Assembly: GCA_903772945.1 (NCBI GenBank)
Contig: CAICTM010000666.1
Coordinates: 1 to 53,878 of the forward strand
Direction: 5' to 3'
Length of the DNA stretch: 53,878 bases
Source of the DNA: Seminavis robusta
Lineage: Eukaryota > Bacillariophyta > Bacillariophyceae > Naviculales > Naviculaceae
Shown: piece after piece, positions 1-11,816 of the stretch
Numbering within the stretch: the first letter of the stretch is position 1
How the letters are laid out: the number at the start of each line of letters is the position of its first letter
The notes under the pieces: model-generated
Seen by the model: only the letters and a program-made list of their open reading frames with translations
The model's database searches: none
Told to the model about the DNA's origin: nothing
Program-made: the position numbers and the translations under genes

Positions 1-932
1 AGTCGCTGGAAGGCGAAGCATCCGTAGCTGCAGAGCGACTAAGTTGGATACGGGGTTCGTCGCGAACTGCAGATGGGATGAATGCCTTGGCAGCGAGATC
101 ATGAGGTTGCGTCGGCATCCAACTAGATAACTCGATCCCCCGGCCGTTATTGGAGGGACAAATAAGTTAGCAGAGCCGTAAAGACAAATTAGTACCAGGA
201 ACCAGGTACCGTACGGTACCACAAGGCCGAAAGGTTCGTGCATGTCTTCCACGGTCAATTTGGCACACATTTTTTGTACTTCCCGACTTGGGCGTCTCTT
301 GGCACCTGCACGCAATCTGTGGATGTGATTCGATTCGATTCCGTGGAATCCCACCTCCGAGCCACCCACCATTCGGGCTCGGCTCTGCTCGGCCCTTGTG
401 GGCAACTTGGACCTGCTCGAAAAGGATGGTTGTGTCCGTGGCTGGAAGCAAGCAACGCGAAAACGTTCCTTTCATTTTGAATGCCAAGAACTGCAAAAGC
501 CGTGGATCTTTTGCAATCAACCTCCTTCTTCAAGCCCCGATGTCTCTGTGCAAACGTATTCTAAACCCCGAAGGCCGGTTTTATCGCCTTCTAACTGAGG
601 AAACCAAAAACTCGCGCATCTGGAATGACAAGCCCTGCTGTACCAGTACAGCATGTAGCCGTTGCAAGCAAAGACTGCGTAAGGATCACCACACAGGAGC
701 TCAAGGAACCAGGATCAGCATGGCTTGAGTTTCGAGAACTGGAAAGGGAGCTGGGGCTGCAGTCAAAGCAGGTGATATCATTCTCTCGAGGGTACCGGTA
801 TCGGTACCTGTACCGCTATCTCGGAACCTCCCGCACCTTTATCAGTTTCGGCCATCCATGACAGCGCGCGGAAGAGATGAATCCAAAAGGAAGCTGATCA
901 CTGTAAAAGATGTCTCTAATCACTGGCGCTAG
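1..932. other. Intergenic spacer with GTAC palindromes
   Basis: No coding region could be supported; open frames here are short, overlap on both strands and lack recognisable motifs. The spacer contains a perfect 16-bp palindrome at 205-220 (GGTACC arms around CGTACG) and a second GGTACC/CGGTACC cluster near 790-813. These belong to a palindrome type that recurs in most spacers of the window. Confidence 0.6.
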
Positions 933-1259
933 CTAGGCGCCAGCAAAAGAATTCTGCGTTGTAGGATGCAGCTTCGTTTGTGCCGTACGGTAGCTAGCTC
1001 GCCGCACTGAAGCAGTAACTGTTTGTTGGGTCATATGTTCCTTCTCAATCAACCATTCATCGTCTCTTTGGAAGGTGGCAACATCGACTTCACCCCAATG
1101 ACGAAGGTAATGGCGGTCATGAAATGAACAGCACTCGGGGTCTGTGCTTATGGCGGACGCATGTGTTGCACTAACGAAAAGGGATGCCACTCCCAGCCAC
1201 ATCAGCGCTGCTGTGGTCACTCCTTGACGGCGGATAGTTGACTTCCACTCATTTATCAT
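933..1259 (-). CDS. Possible small secreted protein (108 aa), unrecognised
   Basis: Candidate gene only. The first true ATG of the frame is at 1259 and the TAG is at 933-935, giving 108 residues. Residues about 10-36 are a basic start followed by a hydrophobic stretch ending in THASA, which resembles a signal peptide with an Ala-x-Ala cleavage site. The predicted mature part is about 70 residues, polar, with one adjacent Cys pair (PECCS), and matches no family I recognise. Isolated in a gene-poor region with no splice signals noted. It may be a chance open frame; the signal-like start is the only positive evidence. Confidence 0.3.
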   Translation of the reverse strand: MINEWKSTIRRQGVTTAALMWLGVASLFVSATHASAISTDPECCSFHDRHYLRHWGEVDVATFQRDDEWLIEKEHMTQQTVTASVRRASYRTAQTKLHPTTQNSFAGA

Positions 1260-2896
1260 CTGGTGATCGCACGAGATTGTAATTAACAGACTAGCATAGG
1301 GCACGCAAGGACGCAATCAAAACGAAACTTTGTAACTAGATACAGTGTAGAATATGAAACATGTAGATGGTATTGGTGGAAATGGCGCGATGGCGGTGTC
1401 GCTGAGTGTGCTCTGCTCTGTTGTGGTCTCCTCCGATCGAGTGGCCTCAAGAGCTCAAGAGGGACCTTTGCCCTTCTGGCTCAGCGGGGCACCTTACTTT
1501 TTCGTTTAGTTAGTCCGTGGCTGTGGGCGAGGCATCCAAATCAATACATCTCACAAGGAAGTTTTTCATCGCCGCTCAACACCGTAAGTGGATTGTTGGG
1601 TTGCTTGGTGTTTCAGACGTTGAGCCGTCAGCCCCAAGACCGAAAGCCACATACTTGATCCTCAGAACTAACGGAGGTCAGCTGGCCGCAGCACACAAAA
1701 CTGTTCCATCATGGTCTGTTGTCAGGTACTGGAATGGTATCAGAGGTTTCGCGAGTCCTTTACCAAAGGCTCGTCTGGGTGAGGGCGTTGGAAGTAAGGA
1801 AACCCGGCCTTCGCAGTCAGCTTTGTCTCGTCTCGCCCATCTTCCGAGGCTGCAGAGAGCTCCGCAATGAACATTGGGCAGGTTGACTTTTTTAATTCAA
1901 GTCCTCTTATCGTGAAGCTTGGCTTGGTGGTACAGCGCAGTCAAAGCAAAAAGTGACCAGCACCAAAAGGTTCTTTTCATTTGAAACCTCCTTTAAACAA
2001 ACAACTGGCAGCAAAACGGGAAGAGAACAGCGAGTTCTGCCTCATAAATCCTGTGACGCCTTAGTTAGGGTCTGGTTACCGGTACGATAAGTTGTATTGA
2101 GTGCACTTGCTGACTCAGCTTGTCTCCAGATTGCCCATCTCAGCCACACGGCAAGAATCTCTCACCCGAGCAATGAGGAGGATGGTTTGGTTTCCTCAGG
2201 TTCATGGACCAAGCGGACAAGCGTCGCTTCGTGTTCCATCTTATGTGAAAGTATGGGGGTTGGTCAGGTGGAAGAGATGGCAGGTGGAATTGTTGACCGA
2301 GGAGGGATTTGACTCATATCCTTGATCCGGAATGCGGGCCCGGGATACCGTATTGACACTTTTTGGAGTCTGATTGGCTGTGGGGATGAAAAGAGAGTAA
2401 ATGAAACCAATGGGCTCAACGAGGACAATAGCTTCCGCAGGAGCCCTTCCGCGAGGAATGATTGCGCGGAGAGCGGGGGACAAAAGGCCGTTGGTTAGTA
2501 CAAATGAGTATTGTCATCCTGTTGTATTCATCGTCTCGTCGTCGAGTTCCGTGTATCGGCCGAGAAACATTGGTTGGGGTTGAAGACCCTGCCTGAGCAA
2601 GCTCTGAAGTAAATCTCTATTCTCAAGAGGCGGAAAGAAGTAAATGATCAGAGGAGGACAACGACCGCACCTCGACTTCATTGTTTGTTCGCGATTTGAG
2701 ATACCATGCGAAGTAGACCAGTGTTGCTGCCTCCACTTCCATGAGTCGAGAGGTTTGCAATCTCAACAAAGAATAGGCTCGCGGTCGAAGCCCATCTCAA
2801 CGTGAGATTCCGTTCCAAATGGTCCTTTTTGTCTTCGAAACGTCGAAATCAACGTATGTTGCAACGTTGCAATTGAGCCCCCGTGACGTAGAGTCC
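1260..2896. other. Intergenic spacer, nothing recognised
   Basis: About 1.6 kb without a supportable gene. Open frames on either strand are below about 120 codons and look non-coding. No structural RNA or tandem repeat was recognised. Confidence 0.5.
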
Positions 2897-4097
2897 TTAA
2901 TTTTCTTTGTTTTCTCCCTCTGCTGCAAATGCTATGGAATCTGCGTCCAAAGCAACATATTCTTCTTCCACCAAGTACTCCTCTTCTTCATATTCAGAAA
3001 AAGTTTCTTCGTCCTCTTCGTCAACCCCTCCCTCCCGTGCTTCAATGGCCAATATTTCATCAATTGAAAGAGACGGAACCTTGGATGGCAAACGATAGCA
3101 ACGCTGATGGTGATACCGGTTGGTCAGATACAGTTGGTATCGATCCATGAGTCGTTGGAGTGCTTGTTCTTCCGTGGGTACTTTGAAAATGTTGTCCAAG
3201 CGTCCTTCGTAGCCTTCAAAGGTGACTCCAATCCGAATGTTGGCTGCCCTGTCTCCCATGATGCTCTTGTAGAGGGAGTGCTGGAGGTTCCCAATAACGG
3301 AGGCGTGAAGCCAACTCACTTCCTTCGTCTTGAGAGGGTAGAACTCCATCAGATGATGCCATAAAGTTCGCACCATGTCGACGGAAAAATTGCTCCAGCT
3401 CATGCCTGCAATCAATCAGTCCATCAAACAAAGCGAAGCGTAGCGTAGCGTGAGATTGGTGGCTGTTGGACTGATCAAATCTCGTCCGGAAAGGCTTGGC
3501 TCCTGCGGACAATCACTTACCGTCACACTCTCCAATATTGACCACTCCCTCTCTTACGGCCTGCAGATCGGATTGTATCATCTGATACAGATAGTAAAGA
3601 CCTCCCAGGAAGACCCGCCACTGATCTGGCATCTTGACAGCGGATGGGTTCAATTGGGCGTAGTCATAGACACATACAAAGTGGCGACTCTCCTCCAGCT
3701 CCAGGCTCACATCCAGCACAAACCAGGGCTGTTGGATGTGCAATTGCCGCAGCAAAGTCATGCCTTCCTCTACGGTTTCATGAATGTTGTACTCCTCACG
3801 AAAGTCTTGCAGGCCCTGAAGGCTGCACAGTGCCGTTTCTACGTGACCCTGAGTAACCAAGGCCGCGGCAGCGTACTCATAGTCCGAGAGCGGTTTCAAG
3901 GAAGTATCTTCCAGGGCAGAGTGTTTGACCGCTTCAGTCCACCGCAATTCCTCCGGGGACAGATCCATGGCAGAATCCTCCAATGTGCTAGTATGCGACG
4001 GTACGGGCGCTGGGTCATTGCGGGCAACTCGGGCAGGGTCCTCTGCCGCCGCCGCAGCCAGAGGGGGGTTCATCTCAGCGTCTCTCCTGTCGTCCAT
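2897..4097 (-). CDS. CRAL-TRIO-like lipid-binding protein, two exons (361 aa)
   Basis: Two exons on the minus strand: 4097-3521 and 3405-2897, with a 115-nt intron (donor GGTAAGTG, acceptor TTGCAG). The splice restores ...ECDG|MSWSNFS... in frame. I start at the ATG at 4097 (MDDRRDAEMN). Residues about 1-60 are Ala/Pro-rich and probably disordered. The central part carries features of the diatom CRAL-TRIO type: a hydrophobic strand FVLDVSLEL, VCVYDYAQLNPSAV, QWRVFLGGLYYLYQ, then after the intron NFSVDMVRTLW, FYPLKTKEVSWLHA and FEGYEGRLDNIF. The C-terminus from about residue 310 is very acidic (EEDEETFSEYEEEEY) and ends at TAA 2897-2899. Family members are cytosolic binders of hydrophobic ligands such as phosphoinositides or tocopherol; the ligand here is unknown. 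The family call rests on remembered motif patterns, without alignment. Confidence 0.65.
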
Positions 4098-6369
4098 GGT
4101 TAGCTGATTGGGGGCTCTGGCTACACAAACACGCTCAGGATCTCCTGTGCTTGGCAATTGGAAAGGTTGCAGACACTCGACTGGAGCTGACGGCTACCGC
4201 ACTTGGTACCTTAGTTAGAGACGGTGTATCCAATTCGAGAGGGAGAGGTTTTGTAGCAACACTCCTCAATGATCTGCCTGGTACAATGGGTCTGCAAAGT
4301 AGGCTCTTCGCCCAGTCTAGAGTACAAACGAACTGCAGCCAGAACATGCGGCGGGAGCGTTTGGGGCGACCGTGCGTAGTTTCTTAAATTGTGGTGGGGT
4401 ATCTGGATTTAAATTCCAGCCGTACTGGTCAAACTATAGAGTTTACTAGTACTCACTTGGCGTCGGCAACTCGTCAAAATTTGGTTTGCAAGAGCTTTTA
4501 AGCTTTTAAGACATTCTCTAACTGTGACTGCTGGGGGATAATGAGGGTCAACGAGCTGTCAACGTAAATTCTCTAAATAATTCAGGAACCGCAAGTTGAG
4601 GGGTTCGCAAGAGGAGGCCTCCCGCTTCCAGGGCACATCTCTCGTGCTCCGTACCGGTTGTGCTATCTTTCTACCAATCATTAATCATTCTGTCGCTCAC
4701 AGACTAACTAAAACACTCGTACGTGTACTGTACATGTACTTCCGCAGCAGCTCTTCCATCCTTACCAAAAGCCACCAATCGTTGTCTCGCTCAACACTCA
4801 AGCAAGTAAGATGTACATATGTGGTGGCTTTCCTTCCGGCTGGATAGCTATGCTAGCCAGTACCGGTACTCCAGTAGCTAGCTAGCAGTATCGGGTACGA
4901 ATGCTACCTCTGGGTTGGAAGGTTGGAAGAGGAGCTGCTGGAACCGCAGTGCCCGCCCGAAAAAGAAGCTCCAGCTCCGCTGTTCCGTGTTACATTGGCT
5001 GCGTCTGAGGTGGTTTCGAGGAGTTCGCATATGGTGCCACCGGATGGCCAAAACGGCAAAACAGTTTTCAACCTTTACCCACAGCCCACAGCAGCGCTCA
5101 AAGCTTCCTCAGGCCTCTGCTTGTTTATCACCGAATGAATCAACGCATACACACGGGAGAAACTAAGGGCAATGAGGAAGGCAGAAGGCATGTTCGTTCG
5201 TTTATTTCATTCTCCTACTTCCAGCTGACAAAAACGGTTCAAGCTCGTAGATGGTGGATAGAGCTGTGCTCGCTAGCTAGCCAAATCCCAGTGAATTGAT
5301 TAATTTTGGCCTTTATCGAGTCGACAAAGGGAACAACAGTGAACATCACCCTCTCCAGGGAAGTGGAGGCAATTGTGAATGGTCAGCGAATCTCGAGAAA
5401 GGTTTCAGGTTTCCTTCCATTATATTATTTCAGGATCATTCGGGTTCTACATGCAGTAGTAGTACTGGTAGATACTCACAACTTTTGTAGCTAGTTAGTG
5501 CAAAACTGGGTGTGGAAACCTGGCAGTAATTTTCTTCCTAATTCAGAGGAGTTCGTTTTGCCTTTGATGCTGTAGCTAGCTGGTACCTGGTAGTGGTTAG
5601 TCAGGGCTGCGACAGGAGTGGATTTGCTTCGCAGCCATCGAGAACTTGCTTGGAGTTGTTGCGTCCTTCGTCCGGGTCAAAGCTTCTCTCGATGAGGCCA
5701 CAATACAGTACAGCTAGTAGCTACCGGTACTTGGCCTCAACTCGATCGAAAACCTAATGCTGTGGGTAGCCGAAGTGCTGTCGCGTTGCAGACAACCAGC
5801 CAAGTTGCACTACATGTATGTCTAGATAGCACATCTTTTCAACCTCAGCTCGAGAAGAAGAGGATGGTTGACGACCTCCGTTGGCTTCAACAAAAGCAGT
5901 AAGAAAGGAACAAAGAAGTCGCAGCAGCAGCAACAACAAACAGGGAGCCCTGCACTGCTATTCTCTGGTAAGAACTTCATCACAAACACTCGTCCAAAAG
6001 TACTAGACTACCGTAACTGTTCGTTTAATTTCCACTCACAACCACCTCAACCCCGACCTTCCGAGGGAGGCCCGAGTAAAAGTTACTCGACTGAACACAA
6101 ATATCTATCTACTAGACTAGTGCATTGCACTTGCAATGGCTTGAAAGTCCAAGACCAGCACCTGGCTCAATTCTATCTCGACGGCGCTACATGTACATGT
6201 ACCGGTATTGGGACTTGTACTAGTACCAGGTACTAGTACTAGTACGTACCAGTCAACTTGTACCAGGCTTCACTGAACCACTGAATGTTGAAATTATCAT
6301 TATGGTTAACCCTACCGGTATATTTACCTCAACTACATTCGGCTTTTTTTCAGCGTTCATCTCCTGTTT
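4098..6369. other. Intergenic spacer with GTAC-rich palindrome cluster
   Basis: No gene could be supported in about 2.3 kb. Notable are repeated CTAGCTAG and TACCGGTAC motifs (for example around 4850-4890 and 5720-5735) and a dense cluster at about 6190-6265, where GTAC, ACTAGT and CCGG palindromes follow one another. The open frames here are low-complexity or run through the palindromes. Confidence 0.5.
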
Positions 6370-7400
6370 CCTCAGTTACATGCAATCCAGCCATTGTAGC
6401 CAGCTACAGTACCGTAGGCAGAGAGTTACATCGATCCGTGACAGCGGTAACAGTACCGAACACACTCAGGTTCCGCTTTACTGGCTACACTCTGTTACCG
6501 GTACCTTGCATTGGATCCTTATGACGAATACATGCACAACCGAACATTGTCAATCCAGCCATCGTAGCCAGCTATCGTAGAGTTCATCGATCAGTGACAG
6601 TGGCAACAGTACCGAACACACTCAGGTTCGACTTTCCTCCCTGCACTCGGTTACCTCGCATTGGATCCTTATGACGAATACACGCACAACCGAATATTGT
6701 CAATCCAGCCATTGTAGCCAGCTGCCGTATAGCTAGTGGCAACAGTACCGAAAGTTCGGCTTTGCTTGCTACACTTCGTTACCAGTACCTTGCATTGAAT
6801 CCTTATGATGAATACATACACAACCGAATATTGTCAATCCAGCCATTGTAGCCCGCTACCGTAGAGTTACATCGATCCGTGACAGTGGCAACAGTACCGA
6901 ACCACTAGGTTCCGCTTTACTTGCTACACTCCATTACTGTACCTTGCATTGATCCTTATGACGAATACAGCACAACCGAACATTGTCAATCCAGCCATTG
7001 TAGCCGACTGCAGTATAGCTACATCGACGATAGTGGCAACAGTACCGAAAGTTCGGCTTTGCTCGCTACGGTTACTGGTACCTCGCATTGGATCCTTATG
7101 ACGAATACATGCACAACCGAATATTGTCAATCCAGCCATTGTAGCCAGTTACCGTAGAGTTACATCGATCCGTGACAGTGGCAACAGCACCAAACACACT
7201 CAGGTTCCGCTTTACTGGCTACACTCCGTTACCGGTACCTTGCATTGGATCCTTATGACGAATACATGCACAACCGAACATTGTCAATCCAGCCATCGTA
7301 GCCAGTTACCATAGAGTTACATCAATCGGTGACAGTGGCAACAGTACCGAACACACTCAGGTTCGGTTTTGCTCGCTACGCTCCATTGCCTCACCATTAC
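6370..7400. repeat. Minisatellite, about 150-bp unit, about 7 imperfect copies
   Basis: A unit containing GGATCCTTATGACGAATAC, then CACAACCGAA(C/T)ATTGTCAATCC, AGCCAT(T/C)GTAGCC, a GTAGAGTTACATCGATC stretch, GTGGCAACAGTACCGAA and GGTTCCGCTTTACTGGCTACACTCC is repeated head to tail. GGATCC-type landmarks fall near 6512, 6663, 6797, 6952, 7090 and 7248, spacings of about 134-158 bp. Copies differ by small indels and substitutions, so this is an old array. Open frames crossing it have the repeat period and no independent coding signal. Confidence 0.85.
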
Positions 7401-8620
7401 AATGAATACAGGAATGATATTGTCAATCAAGGCTTCACCAAGTCCTCGACGACCGACTTGTGCATACAGAAAAATGGGTACCGACACAGGAATCACCAAC
7501 CAAACACTAGGAAATAACACTGGAGGGATGAATCCAGTAGTAGGATCCACTCTCTTGGTGTGTGTTGTCGCGTAGCCTCCTTTTGTTGCCTTTCAATGAC
7601 TCGACGTTCATGCCGTTGATAGGGCTGGAGTTAACAGAGCCTCCTCCGTAGTGCCGGTAGCCTCCTCTCTTGCTGTTATCTGGAGCGATCGATTGTTCGT
7701 TCGTTCGAAAGGACTCGACGCAAGAATGATAGTTCATCGGCCGTCAGCAGTGCAGCAGAGAAAATAACAAATAGATATGAGTTTGTTTTCTGTGCTCAAC
7801 TGCAGACGACCGGAGACTTACTCTTGCTTTTCAAATTGCACCAACTTGGTCGTCATGGGCCGAGAACTGACTGCCATCCCATGGTCCATAGGATTCAATG
7901 AGGGATGGCTTTCGCTTCTGCACCGGAGACGACCGGCTTGAGTGAGGCTTGGATAACAGAGAACCAGTGGTGCGATCGATCGATTCGAATAATTAAAACA
8001 ACTCACCTGTTGACGGTCAAGCTTGGAATTCTCTCCTGAATACCATAGAAATCCAATGAGGGAGAGAAGTCAGCGCTGTACCTTGAATTAATACTCTTGA
8101 TAATAGGCTTACCTCGAATGATTCAATCGAATCGAATCGATCGAACGATCCTCCTACCGCTACACCGATACTAGTACCTCCTACCACCGATACCACTGTT
8201 GTCGGCCAAGCTTGGATTTACCTCCTGTTTACCATAGGAATACAATGGGGGAGAGAAGTCAGTGCTGCACCTTCAATAAGACACTCGCTAACAGTGTATC
8301 CTTAATCTTAGTAACTTCAACGGTTCTTTTATATTTCGAAAGAGAACCTGTTACTTAACGATACACATGACCGTTGATTCTGCAACTGAAGTGCGGGTAC
8401 TCTAATTTACACAGTAAACGCGGGCGAATCGATTTCGGAGTGCAACTGAGGGGGTAACCAAAAGGTGCGTCGTCTCAGGAGACGTAACAAGCACGTAACT
8501 CTTCTCAGGAGTTCAGAATATTCTCTGGCTTGTCAGCACGGAGTGCTGTCCAACTTTCAACTCTGCCCCCCACAGCCAAGTCTGCCCAGAGCCCAGAGCT
8601 CAAGCACACAGTGATTGACA
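7401..8620. other. Intergenic spacer, nothing recognised
   Basis: No gene is supported. A related pair of segments around 8020-8090 and 8205-8285 (TTGGA(A/T)TT...CTCCTG...ACCATAG(A/G)AAT...GGGGAGAGAAGTCAG) looks like an imperfect direct duplication of about 190-bp spacing. A GAATCGAATCGAATC run lies near 8120-8145. Confidence 0.45.
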
Positions 8621-11170
8621 ATGACTAGCAAGGAATTTGAAAACAGCAATGAAGAGGTAGACCTTCTGACGATAGTGGAGATGCGGATAAGAGGTGATGC
8701 ATCAGATTTTGAGATCAATGAGCAAAGGGTCCATCAGCCATGAAATTCCAGACAAGCTCGCCATGTACCACCACGGCCGCCATGCCTGTCTCCATCAAAT
8801 AATTGTCTTTCTCAAGCAGATTCTATTCCGCCTTGTCCTTCCATCTGCCTGACTGTTGCCAAAAATAGCTTCGACGTGCATAGTCTTGTGGCCGAAACGG
8901 CGGCCCAATCATTCTTGACGATCATGAGTAAAATTCACTGGAGCTCACTGAAATCAAAGATACAGCAGGCGTACATAACAACTCATCCACAACACTGTTG
9001 GTGTCACAATCTCCCTCCACCTCGAGACGTACTGATGATGCATCTATCAGATCAACAATTCTCCCTGGAGCATTTGCGATTGGTAGGTCTGACAATGACC
9101 GTGAACAGAACCAAACAATGATGGAACATGGCTACAGCCATGTGAGCAATCTGTTTGACTTCAATTTCACTCGACATTATAACAGTGAAGAATCAGTGAG
9201 CAATGATGATGGCCTTATTCATGCAGATCCGATTGATGACTCAGAAAATGGGGAGATCCCAACAGCAGAGCCAATAACAACAAGGGCAAAAACATTATGG
9301 AAGAAGAAGCTATGTCTATACCTCTCCCTAGAAGCCATTGTTGCCCAACTGCTTGTTTTAACGATTATGGTAGCATTTCTTGCTCGAAAATCAATTAATC
9401 AAACTCCATCAGCAAAGCAGCAAAATGGAGTGATTCCAATGGATAAAAGTCCATTATCAAGCACAAAAGCGCCATCAACGTTGCTGGGAAAACTCAATCT
9501 GCCTGATTACACACTCAGGGCAATGGAGAATTGTAGATCGGCACAATCCAGGGTATATCATTGGTTAAGCAACAATATCAACAACAACAATGACCAGAAT
9601 CTCCCTTTATGGAGACTCAGACAAAGGTTTGCTCTGGCCGCATTTTACTATGCCACAAGAGGTGACTACTGGGTAAAAAACCAAGGCTGGCTGGATTGGA
9701 ACACCAATGAGTGCAACTGGGAACAGCTACGATGGTCGGATTCACAAGATGGAGAGGTGGCTTGTAATGACAACGGGAAACTCCTTTCATTGCAATTTAT
9801 TGCTGCCAACAACTTGGACGGAACAATACCACCAGAAATATCACTGCTTCGTGATAGCTTGGAAACACTTAAATTTTCTTGGCATTACCAGCTCCATGGA
9901 ATTATTCCAACAGAGGTTGGGCTGATGACAAGGCTGAAAGCCTTGTGGTTCACCACAACACACTTGTCTGGCACACTCCCAACAGAACTGGGTTAGCTAC
10001 GAAGCTTGGAGAAACTAACGATTGGAGGTAGCGAGCTTGTTGGGACTTTACCTACTGAGCTGGGCAACCTAAGCAAGCTGACAGATCTATTATCTGATAA
10101 AGCGAACTTTTCTGGTATGCTCGGGAGCAGACAAAATCATTGCAGAAATTCGACAGTTTGACTTTTGACTCACTTGATGTGTCCTGCCTACACAGGGTCA
10201 ATCCCCACTGAGATTCTTGGATTGTCGAACCTGAAGGTTTTGGGTTTCTCGGAATGCCCTTTGTTGGATATAACATCTTTCCTCCCTGAAGTAGTTGGAA
10301 ACCTGCACAATTTGGAGATGCTTACGCTAGGCTCTGGGAAACCTGCTGGGTTCACATCAATCCCATGTAAGTGCATTAGTCCTTTTCTTCGTTGTCACCT
10401 TCTGGTTGCTGAACATGCTTTTGAATTTATGATTTGAACAGCTGCAATTGGGAAGCTGACCAGCTTGGCAGCCCTGGTGTTTTGCGAGTTTCAACTCAAT
10501 GGCACAATTCCAAGTGAGATGGGATTGTTCACAGTGCTAGTAAGTTATCATGAACAAGCTTGTGAGTGATGGTTCCTCTATGCACTAAGGGATGGAGTTG
10601 TACCACTTTTTTGCAGAACATCTTGAGCTTGCAAAAGAACTCCATCAATGGCACTTTACCAGAAGAGTTATCAAAGATTTCACGTGAGTGCTATATACCT
10701 CTTCTGTGGCTTTGGGGTTTATCAGCCTGCTCAAATTTGCATTTTGTTTTCTTCAACGTCAGAGTTACATAGCTTAGACATCCAATCCAACAAGTTAGAG
10801 GGGAAGATCCTAGAACAAGGTGCCCTCCACCTCAACAAGTTGCGGCTGGTGCAAATAGGTGACAACCTATTCTCGGGCTCTCTTCCCACGGAAGTTGGTT
10901 TGTGGTCTAGCCTTGAGAAACTTGAACTACAAAACACGAAAATATCTGGCACTCTCCTCACAGAATTGCTTTTGTTGGACAACTTGACCAGTTTGGTGGT
11001 TATGAACACACTTGACAGAAAGTATCCCTCATGGACTGTGTAACAAGGTACGCCTCCCACGGGAAATACAGTGTTTTGGGGGCACTTGCTATGGAGTGGC
11101 AACTAGCAACCTGTCTACCTGCTACGAAACAAGTCTGTGTGGATGTAGTTGTGATCCATGCTCCTACTAA
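8621..11170 (+). pseudogene. LRR membrane protein pseudogene, multi-exon
   Basis: Relic of a leucine-rich-repeat protein with a single membrane segment (KLCLYLSLEAIVAQLLVLTIMVAFLA, coded about 9310-9390), followed by an extracellular region and LRRs of the plant/diatom type (LxGTIPxEI, LSGTLPTEL, LNGTIPSEM, FSGSLPTEV). A Cys-rich C-terminal cap (CFGGTCYGV..., LCGCSCDPC) ends at TAA 11168-11170. Introns read by eye: 10115-10195, 10367-10441, 10540-10616 and 10684-10762, each GT/AG and each restoring the LRR frame. Lesions: a frameshift at about 8741 in the first part (ATG 8621); an in-frame TAG at 9994-9996, after which the same frame resumes an LRR; and a frameshift near 11015-11025 that separates the last LRR from the cap. 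A TAA at 8929-8931 and unclear joining between 8750 and 8930 add doubt about the N-terminus. Intact relatives are thought to act as surface recognition or adhesion proteins. Confidence 0.75.
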
Positions 11171-11816
11171 CTAACTGGGCTGAGATAACCTTTCATAGAC
11201 ATTGCGGATCAATCTCTCCAACTACAGTAGTCTAGCTGGTCGTTCCCGATCGTCGTGGACTCGACTCAATTGGTCATGTTAATGACTTGAATGCATGTTA
11301 ACGTCCTTTTCCCATCACAGCAGTAATCACAGGGTCTTCTGTTCAAACTATTATGATTCCGTCGCAGCCCTTCCTCGTTCCGATGTCGCGTTGTTGGGGT
11401 TTCGTGCTCGAATTTCTGGGGGCTGGTGGCCTTCTAGTGCTCTTTCTTGCACCTTCTTTTGCGCTGCTGCTTGCAATTCTTCCTCTCCACTAGCAACACC
11501 AAACTACGCTCGGCTATCTCAATCCGGCTGGCCAACCCCACCTGGACCTGACCCAACTTGAAGTTGAAATCAACGAGAGCGAACAAAGAAGCTCGTTGAA
11601 AGATGTTGGTCAAAGGAGGAAGTATTCGTGTCTTGGGATGATCTTTCTTGCCACGTTCTTCACTAGAATAACAAGTGGAGATCAGAATGTGTTGTTGTTG
11701 GGAGCATTGATTATCCATTTAGCTAGCTAGCATAGTTAGCCATATACCGGTAGATCTCAGCCATTAGGCCCCAATATTTAGATGCAATGTTGATTGTTTT
11801 GTGTATAGTTACTTCT
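11171..11816. other. Spacer with possible minus-strand coding remnant
   Basis: No intact gene. On the minus strand, about 11345-11490, one frame reads as a Glu/Gln/Ala-rich helix-like segment (EEELQAAAQKKVQERALEG) without a start. It could be a remnant of a coiled-coil protein or chance. No repeats of note apart from AGCTAGCTAG at about 11721-11730. Confidence 0.35.

Noticed and set aside
6285..7157. CRISPR-like regular repeats
   Set aside because: Units are about 150 bp, whole-unit tandem and diverged, with no short identical repeats separated by unique spacers; eukaryotic context.
11434..11718. 95-codon minus-strand frame next to the LRR pseudogene
   Set aside because: Another minus frame in the same place reads more protein-like but lacks a start; noted only as a possible remnant.
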